From: Oscillospiraceae bacterium
Lineage (GTDB): Bacteria > Bacillota > Clostridia > Oscillospirales > Ruminococcaceae
Length of the DNA stretch: 5,570 nucleotides
Direction: 5' to 3'
Assembly: GCA_016303195.1 (NCBI GenBank)
Contig: JAEDMD010000136.1
Span: 1 to 5,570 of the forward strand
Shown piece by piece: positions 1-5,570 of this stretch (positions are counted from its first letter, which is position 1; the number at the start of each line of letters is the position of its first letter). A program made the translations under genes and the position numbers. The notes beneath the pieces were generated by a model, which was not told where the DNA came from, made no database searches, and was given only the letters and a program-made list of their open reading frames with translations.

Positions 1-32
1 AAATGCCGCCTTCGGCGGTTTTATTATTTTTT
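1..32 (+). terminator. Rho-independent terminator of a gene upstream of the window
   Basis: The arms CCGCC (6-10) and GGCGG (14-18) form a GC-rich stem around a TTC loop and are followed by a T-rich run (19-32). The gene it ends lies outside the window. It separates that gene from the sigma-factor promoter at 73-101. Confidence 0.8.
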
Positions 33-51
33 AAAAGTAAATGCTGTTGCC
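33..51 (+). repeat. 19-bp repeat, left copy (inverted partner at 5519-5537)
   Basis: AAAAGTAAATGCTGTTGCC is found here and, as its exact reverse complement, at 5519-5537. Beyond the 19 bases one mismatch is followed by a further TGT match. Here it directly follows the terminator T-run and lies about 20 bp upstream of a promoter. Its function is unknown; it may be part of a dispersed genomic repeat. Confidence 0.6.
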
Positions 52-72
52 CTGTCCTCCACGTCCGTCTGC

Positions 73-101
73 TTGACAGAACGACGGAAATATGGTAAAA
101 T
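73..101 (+). promoter_or_regulatory. Sigma-A type promoter of the ECF sigma-factor operon
   Basis: TTGACA (73-78) is a perfect -35 box, followed after 17 bp by TAAAAT (96-101). Transcription would begin near 108, giving a leader of about 165 nt before the first gene. A 6-bp inverted repeat, TCCGTC (64-69) / GACGGA (83-88), brackets the -35 box and could be an operator. The operon therefore seems to be started by the housekeeping sigma factor. I did not find a convincing ECF-type promoter, although the ECF consensus of this subgroup is unknown to me. Confidence 0.8.
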
Positions 102-107
102 ATATTG

Positions 108-273
108 TGATATGGTTTCGGAGATGTATTGCAATTTCAATAATCTCCTGCACTATCATTTGTACAATCATACGAAGTTTCGGCACGTGAGTAAAAACCC
201 GCCCTGTTTATGACATTTATTAAATAGGGAGATTATCCACAAAAAGATACTTTCTTTGGAGGGAGTGATCGCC
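108..273 (+). promoter_or_regulatory. Structured 5' leader of the sigma-factor operon
   Basis: Hairpin 1 pairs GGAGAT (120-125) and TATTG (127-131) with CAATA (138-142) and ATCTCC (143-148), with one bulged G and a 6-nt loop. Hairpin 2 pairs CCCTGTTTA (202-210) with TAAATAGGG (221-229), including one G-U pair. The 3' arm of hairpin 1 (140-148) is also fully complementary to GGAGATTAT (228-236), which overlaps hairpin 2, so two exclusive folds are possible. A small stem, AAAGA (243-247) / TCTTT (253-257), abuts the ribosome binding site at 258-265. No known riboswitch class is recognised. Confidence 0.4.
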
Positions 274-762
274 TTGATCGAGCATGAAACTTGCGAAAAT
301 ATCATACAGACTTACTACAAAGAAATATACAGCTATTGCTTCGCAAAACTCAGCTACAAGCAGCATCCCGCCGAGGACTGTACTCAGGAGGTTTTCGTCG
401 TTTTCTTCTCAAAGCACGAAAAACTCAGCAGTACCGACAATATCAGGCTTTGGCTTTACCGCACAGCCGATAATGTCATTAAAGCCTATGTCCGAAAAAA
501 TTACGGCCATGAAGTGAGTATCGAGGATAATCCGCAGGTGTACGATATCCCTGCCGAAAGCAGTTTCCCCGATGAAAATGCCGACGATCCCTTCGAGGTG
601 CTTTCTTCTGAGGAGAAAAAACTGCTGGAGGCTTACTATGATACCGACTACGGTCAGAGAAGCAATGCGGCTAAAAAAATGGGCATCTCCCTTACGGCTA
701 TGTATCAGAGAGTCCATAAGATCAAAAAGAAACTCAGAAACAGTCTGAACAAAGATGAATAG
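274..762 (+). CDS. ECF-type RNA polymerase sigma factor (sigma-70 family)
   Basis: This is a 162-residue protein with the two-domain layout of ECF sigma factors, which bind core RNA polymerase and direct it to a small regulon. Residues 14-76 form region 2, with the core-binding DCTQEVF motif at 35-41 and the LWLYRTADNVIKAYVRK segment at 60-76. Residues 110-158 form region 4, with a helix-turn-helix around NAAKKMGISLTAMYQRVHK that would read the -35 element. A short acidic linker joins them. I place the start at TTG 274 because GGAGGGAG (258-265) then lies 8 nt upstream; the in-frame TTG at 256 would overlap this site and add six residues. The gene is first in an operon with a membrane protein that is probably its anti-sigma factor. 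Cognate promoters and signal cannot be read from the sequence. Confidence 0.88.
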   Translation: MIEHETCENIIQTYYKEIYSYCFAKLSYKQHPAEDCTQEVFVVFFSKHEKLSSTDNIRLWLYRTADNVIKAYVRKNYGHEVSIEDNPQVYDIPAESSFPDENADDPFEVLSSEEKKLLEAYYDTDYGQRSNAAKKMGISLTAMYQRVHKIKKKLRNSLNKDE

Positions 763-919
763 ATCGGGAGTTATGCGGAAATAAGCACTGATCCGCAGGT
801 CAGAACTTTTCGTCACAAGTATGGTGAGCGGAGCTTCGGGCAAAATTTGCTGAAAATCCGCCAATATATCTTGTGAAGACAAGTTCTTATACGTATGGAG
901 AAAAAGGAGTGGTGTTCGG

Positions 920-1900
920 ATGAAAGATAAAGATAATTCAATTCCGAATGTTATGTCAGATGAGACAATGCTCAATGACCTCAGGTGTATGCTCGACGAG
1001 GAGCTTGCTAAACCTGAAAATGAGAGGGATCTGGACAAAGTCAGAGACATCACCGCCGCTATGGTCGAATTGTCTGACGTAAAGATACCTCAGCCGCCTT
1101 CAGCTGATTTTATACTGAATAAGGCAGCTCAGAAAAAACGATCGGGAATAAGGGGATTACATAAATGGGCGGCGGCTGTAAGCGCCTGCTTCGCTGTCGG
1201 GATAGCTCTTAACTGCTATACCCTTGCCGCTTACGGAGAGAATCTTCTCGAAGTAGTGCTGAGAAAAACTCAGAGCGGTTTTACCCTCAACCTTTCACAA
1301 GAACCTGACGACAACAGACTCGTCACAAATGTTTCGGAATACACAACTACAAAGTGGTCTGTACCGTGGAAAACTACCAATACAGAAGGCGCTGATACAA
1401 ATGTGACCACCGAAACTACTGCAATTGACAAACAAAGCAACGGTACTTCACCGAGCGAGATGATAGCTTATATCGGCGAGACGATCGAACAGCTATGCGG
1501 AGAGCATGGATTTGCACCCCTTGTGCCGACTGAGCTTCCTCCCGAAATGGCTTTCAACGGCTTCTTCAAAGCGGATGAGATACACTATGAGAAAATGCAG
1601 GATTCAGAGGATTTCTACTTCACTTTCTCTAACGGCAATGAACAGCAGTTCAGCCTTGCTATCGAAAAGTATCAGTCTCATGACGATCTGCCTGAGATAC
1701 TTATTCCGAGCGATAATCAGGAATTTATCGAGGGAACGGAAAACGGCATCCATGTATATGCTTTTCCGAGCAGAAACCGTGTGACAGCTATATTTACCGA
1801 CGGAAGCTGTTCATATACCTTGAACGGATATAACATTTCCGCTGACGCTATGATGAAGCTGGCTTACAGCTTCGTACCGTCCGAGAGTGACATTAAGTGA
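920..1900 (+). CDS. Single-pass membrane protein with DUF4367-like C-terminus; probable anti-sigma factor
   Basis: This is a 326-residue protein with AAGGAG at 904-909, 10 nt before the ATG. Residues 1-80 are hydrophilic and charged (cytoplasmic side). Residues about 82-104 form one membrane helix (WAAAVSACFAVGIALNCYTL) preceded by basic QKKRSGIR. Residues 142-180 are a Thr-rich external linker. Residues 195-320 resemble DUF4367: a TELPPEM segment, a FSNGNEQQFSLAI strand and a final SADAMMKLAYSF helix. Position directly after an ECF sigma gene and this topology suggest that it holds the sigma factor at the membrane and releases it on an external signal. The N-terminus lacks the HxxxCxxC zinc motif of the common anti-sigma domain, so the inhibitory contact would have to be of another kind. 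The 157-bp gap before it contains small stems (774-779/792-797; 870-874/879-883) but no clear promoter. The topology is clear; the anti-sigma role is inferred. Confidence 0.7.
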   Translation: MKDKDNSIPNVMSDETMLNDLRCMLDEELAKPENERDLDKVRDITAAMVELSDVKIPQPPSADFILNKAAQKKRSGIRGLHKWAAAVSACFAVGIALNCYTLAAYGENLLEVVLRKTQSGFTLNLSQEPDDNRLVTNVSEYTTTKWSVPWKTTNTEGADTNVTTETTAIDKQSNGTSPSEMIAYIGETIEQLCGEHGFAPLVPTELPPEMAFNGFFKADEIHYEKMQDSEDFYFTFSNGNEQQFSLAIEKYQSHDDLPEILIPSDNQEFIEGTENGIHVYAFPSRNRVTAIFTDGSCSYTLNGYNISADAMMKLAYSFVPSESDIK

Positions 1901-1910
1901 GGGCAGCGGG

Positions 1911-2708
1911 ATGAGATGGAAATTATTTAAAGCGGCAGCTCTCGGAGCTGTGCTGGCTTGCGCTCCTGTGGGTTGGGGCAGTGCCGTGAATGTGAGTGCG
2001 GCACAAGAGGAGTATGAAAAGGCAATAGGCCTTATTGAGAAGTGTACACTTACCTGTAATGTGACAGGCGATGGTTTTATTAATATATCGGCAAAAACTC
2101 AGGTTTCCTCTGTAATGGAGGAGGTCGGCTATAAAAATGTTGTCATCCAGAGAACGGATGACGGCGAAAACTGGGTGGATGAAGTCTATCTGGGCGATCT
2201 TATCGGTTATAATACCCGTTATTACAGCATTGATAATATGCGTGTAAAGGTTCAGGGCGGCGTTGATTACCGTGTTGTCTGCGACCATTACGCTAAGGGA
2301 ATACCTTACGGCGATACGCAGGTGCGGACTCAGACTGCGACCAATTCATCTTCATGGTCTGAACAGCCTATCGTAACTTCTGCCGATCCGTTGGCTGAAA
2401 GAAGGACTACCACCACAACAACAACTGTAACAGTTCCGCCGACATCATCCGCACCACGGACAACATCGGCATCAACTGCGAAAACAAGCAGTTCCACAAC
2501 TGCAACTTCATCGAAGCAGACTACAACTTCGGGAGGCAGTTCATCAGCTACAACTGCGGCTGTGACTACCACAAAGCCCGAATCCAAGTCTTCACCAAAG
2601 GCGGCGGATGCACCGACAACAGGCGTAGAATTCCCTGTTGCCGCTCTTGCAGTTCTTGCAGGCGCAACTGCTGTCGGTTTCAAGTTCCGCAAAACGGAAA
2701 AGAAGTAA
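1911..2708 (+). CDS. Secreted Thr/Ser-rich surface protein with C-terminal anchor
   Basis: This is a 265-residue protein. I prefer ATG 1911 over the in-frame GTG 1887: GAGGG (1899-1903) lies 7 nt upstream and overlaps the stop of the preceding gene, suggesting translational coupling, and this start gives a clean signal peptide (MRWKLFKAAALGAVLACAPV, cleavage near VSA-A30 or A31). Residues 42-130 form a compact, probably beta-rich domain ending in VDYRVVCDHYAKG. The pattern recalls small secreted clostridial domains, but I cannot name the family with confidence. Residues 165-222 are a Thr/Ser linker with seven consecutive Thr at 166-172. The C-terminus is arranged like a sortase signal: DAPTTG (233-238), a hydrophobic stretch (239-257) and a basic tail (FRKTEKK). 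The motif is not a canonical LPXTG, so membrane anchoring is equally possible. As third gene of the sigma operon it may be a ligand-binding partner or an output. Confidence 0.75.
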   Translation: MRWKLFKAAALGAVLACAPVGWGSAVNVSAAQEEYEKAIGLIEKCTLTCNVTGDGFINISAKTQVSSVMEEVGYKNVVIQRTDDGENWVDEVYLGDLIGYNTRYYSIDNMRVKVQGGVDYRVVCDHYAKGIPYGDTQVRTQTATNSSSWSEQPIVTSADPLAERRTTTTTTTVTVPPTSSAPRTTSASTAKTSSSTTATSSKQTTTSGGSSSATTAAVTTTKPESKSSPKAADAPTTGVEFPVAALAVLAGATAVGFKFRKTEKK

Positions 2709-2718
2709 ATATAATAGG

Positions 2719-2756
2719 AAAGGCGCACATAATTAAATGTGCGCCTTTTGTTATTA
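2719..2756. terminator. Hairpin terminator between convergent genes, probably bidirectional
   Basis: A perfect 12-bp stem, AAAGGCGCACAT (2719-2730) with ATGTGCGCCTTT (2737-2748), encloses a 6-nt loop. On the plus strand it is followed by TTTTGTTATTATT, a good U-tract, 10 nt after the stop of the surface-protein gene. On the minus strand it lies about 28 nt past the end of the gene at 2777-3088, with a weaker tail broken by CC. It probably ends both transcripts. Confidence 0.88.
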
Positions 2757-2776
2757 TTCAGATAATTTCAATTCAA

Positions 2777-3088
2777 TTACAGATCGCATGAAATAAAATC
2801 GAACCATTCGGGATCGAATATCTTGTTTCCTTTCTGTGGGAGAAATTTATCAAATTCATATCCCCGTGAAATGATAAAGGCTATGGCATCATCGAGCTTT
2901 TCGTAGGTTAAATACTCGTCCTTTCCGCTGTCCATAGCGTCAAATTCAAAATCATGGTTGCAGATATATACCAGATACAGCAGACCTTTTTTCTGGATGC
3001 CGCAGACTGTGCCCGTTTTGTCGCCATATTCCCTGTAACCTATCTGCTTGCCGCTTTCTATCAGGTTTATCTGTTTTTCGTATTTCAT
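2777..3088 (-). CDS. Small hypothetical protein (103 aa)
   Basis: I do not recognise this family. The protein is soluble, with no signal peptide or membrane segment, and has many aromatic and acidic residues. The N-terminal half (IGYREYGDKTGTVCGIQKKGLLYLVYI, in parts) reads like a series of beta strands. Residues about 62-76 (YEKLDDAIAFIISRG) form a probable helix, and the end is aromatic-rich (FDPEWFDFISCDL). Three cysteines (29, 43, 101) do not form a recognisable metal site. Evidence that it is a real gene: GGGAG at 3096-3100 lies 7 nt before the ATG, a consensus promoter is placed correctly upstream (3121-3149), and a terminator follows. It is a single-gene unit, separated from groEL by a terminator although on the same strand. 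Confidence 0.75.
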   Translation of the reverse strand: MKYEKQINLIESGKQIGYREYGDKTGTVCGIQKKGLLYLVYICNHDFEFDAMDSGKDEYLTYEKLDDAIAFIISRGYEFDKFLPQKGNKIFDPEWFDFISCDL

Positions 3089-3120
3089 ATTTTCACTCCC
3101 TGCTTGTATTCTTACTTATT

Positions 3121-3149
3121 ATTATACTTTTTATGGGATTGTGTGTCAA
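3121..3149 (-). promoter_or_regulatory. Perfect consensus sigma-A promoter of the 103-aa gene
   Basis: Read on the minus strand, TTGACA (3149-3144) is followed after exactly 17 bp by TATAAT (3126-3121). Both hexamers and the spacing match the consensus. Transcription would start near 3114, giving a short leader of about 25 nt before the ATG at 3088. The -35 box begins only one base beyond the T-rich end of the groEL terminator. Confidence 0.9.
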
Positions 3150-3150
3150 T

Positions 3151-3185
3151 ATAAAAAGGCGAACCCGAATGATCGAGTTCGCCTT
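3151..3185 (-). terminator. Rho-independent terminator of the groES-groEL operon
   Basis: Read on the minus strand, AAGGCGAAC (3185-3177) pairs with GTTCGCCTT (3164-3156). The stem extends past one mismatch by three further pairs to an ATGA/TCAT loop, and the hairpin runs straight into TTTTTAT (3157-3151). It lies about 65 nt after the groEL stop, beyond a repeat block. It insulates the following gene from the heat-shock operon. Confidence 0.88.
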
Positions 3186-3194
3186 AATATTTAT

Positions 3195-5315
<2,121 letters not shown>

Positions 5316-5320
5316 TCATT

Positions 5321-5347
5321 TTAGCACTCTCTTTCTTCGAGTGCTAA
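5321..5347 (-). promoter_or_regulatory. CIRCE operator (HrcA repressor binding site)
   Basis: TTAGCACTC (5321-5329) and GAGTGCTAA (5339-5347) form a perfect 9-9-9 inverted repeat identical to the CIRCE consensus. It lies just downstream of the -10 box at 5352-5357 and covers the expected start of transcription, so bound HrcA would block the promoter. In many Gram-positives HrcA itself depends on GroEL for activity, giving feedback control of chaperonin level. hrcA is not in this window. Confidence 0.98.
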
Positions 5348-5351
5348 TTAT

Positions 5352-5379
5352 ATTTTACCATCTTTTTCAGATAAATCAA
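5352..5379 (-). promoter_or_regulatory. Sigma-A type promoter of groES-groEL
   Basis: Read on the minus strand, TTGATT (5379-5374) is followed after 16 bp by TAAAAT (5357-5352). Transcription would begin near 5345, inside the CIRCE operator, giving a leader of about 60 nt whose 5' end can form the CIRCE hairpin. The position next to CIRCE supports this choice over other AT-rich hexamers nearby. Confidence 0.8.
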
Positions 5380-5570
5380 GTCTATTCTTGAAACTTTCAC
5401 AAACTTCGGCGATGTGCACAGTTTATTGCTCGTGTGTTGAATGATCGGACTGCGTTGAAAATATAATTAAAACTAATAACGCTAATTGTTGACGTAATAA
5501 TTAATCAGATAACAACACGGCAACAGCATTTACTTTTTTGTGGTAAGGCATAGTTATTGAGAAACGTCCG
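5380..5570. other. Intergenic stretch upstream of groES; no supportable gene
   Basis: The region is AT-rich with stops in most frames. A possible weak plus-strand promoter, TTGAAT (5437-5442) with TATAAT (5462-5467), has a 19-bp spacer and no gene inside the window. A minus-strand frame is open from the right edge (5570) to a stop at 5507-5505. It could be the tail of a gene outside the window, but about 21 residues are too few to judge. The 19-bp repeat copy at 5519-5537 lies here. Confidence 0.4.
5519..5537 (-). repeat. 19-bp repeat, right copy (inverted partner at 33-51)
   Basis: This is the exact reverse complement of the sequence at 33-51, adjoining a T-run (5534-5539). It lies about 140 bp upstream of the groES promoter. 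An exact 19-base match is very unlikely by chance in a window of this size, so the copies probably share an origin. No function is assigned. Confidence 0.6.

Noticed and set aside
1..212. Plus-strand frame open from the left edge to a stop near 210
   Set aside because: It runs through a terminator hairpin, a promoter and a structured leader, and has no start with a ribosome binding site. The only hint of coding is that it shares the peptide KVNAVA with the frame through the right-hand repeat, which follows from the 19-bp DNA match.
409..1053. 214-codon minus-strand open frame opposite the sigma factor
   Set aside because: It overlaps two better-supported genes and the gap between them, has no recognisable domain, and has no promoter or terminator that fits.
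2330..2728. 132-codon minus-strand open frame rich in Val and Ala
   Set aside because: It is the antisense of the Thr/Ser linker of the surface protein: the repeated ACN codons read as runs of Val on the other strand. It also crosses the terminator and has no convincing ribosome binding site.
5437..5467. Plus-strand promoter TTGAAT / TATAAT reading out of the window
   Set aside because: The 19-bp spacer is too long and no gene is visible downstream within the window, so it is mentioned only in the intergenic entry.
5505..5570. Minus-strand open frame entering from the right edge
   Set aside because: About 21 residues before a stop is too short to tell a gene end from chance, and no terminator follows it.

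Overview
The window looks like a chromosomal segment of a low- to mid-GC Gram-positive anaerobe of the Oscillospiraceae, most likely Ruminococcus or a close relative. The evidence is a GroES/GroEL operon behind a perfect CIRCE operator, sigma-A type promoters, an ECF sigma factor followed by a membrane protein with a DUF4367-like C-terminus, and secreted proteins with long Thr/Ser linkers. The genus assignment is inference from these features; no rRNA gene is present to test it.

Left part (1-2756, plus strand). A terminator for a gene outside the window (1-32) is followed by a sigma-A promoter (73-101), a leader of about 165 nt with possible alternative hairpins, and a three-gene operon. The genes are an ECF-type sigma factor starting at TTG 274, a single-pass membrane protein (920-1900) that is probably its anti-sigma factor, and a secreted, C-terminally anchored Thr/Ser-rich surface protein (1911-2708). 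A strong, probably bidirectional hairpin terminator (2719-2756) closes the operon. The layout suggests an envelope-sensing circuit: an outer domain senses something, the membrane protein holds or releases the sigma factor, and a surface protein is co-expressed.

Middle (2777-3185, minus strand). A 103-residue protein of unknown function has its own near-perfect consensus promoter (3121-3149). This promoter lies directly against the poly-T end of the groEL terminator (3151-3185).

Right part (3195-5379, minus strand). groES (5010-5282) and groEL (3250-4872) are transcribed from a promoter at 5352-5379 with a CIRCE operator at 5321-5347, the classic HrcA-controlled arrangement. The operon is unusual in carrying degenerate 7-bp-periodic repeats (consensus AATTCCG / CATTACG) at two places: one block fills the groES-groEL gap and one lies just after groEL. 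In both places the stop codon of the preceding gene lies inside the repeat block. The last about 190 bases hold no supportable gene. A 19-bp sequence near the left edge (33-51) recurs inverted near the right edge (5519-5537).

The genes are ordinary in kind. The points most worth a second look are the sigma/anti-sigma/surface-protein operon with its switch-like leader, the heptad repeats tied to the chaperonin stop codons, and the 19-bp inverted repeat.
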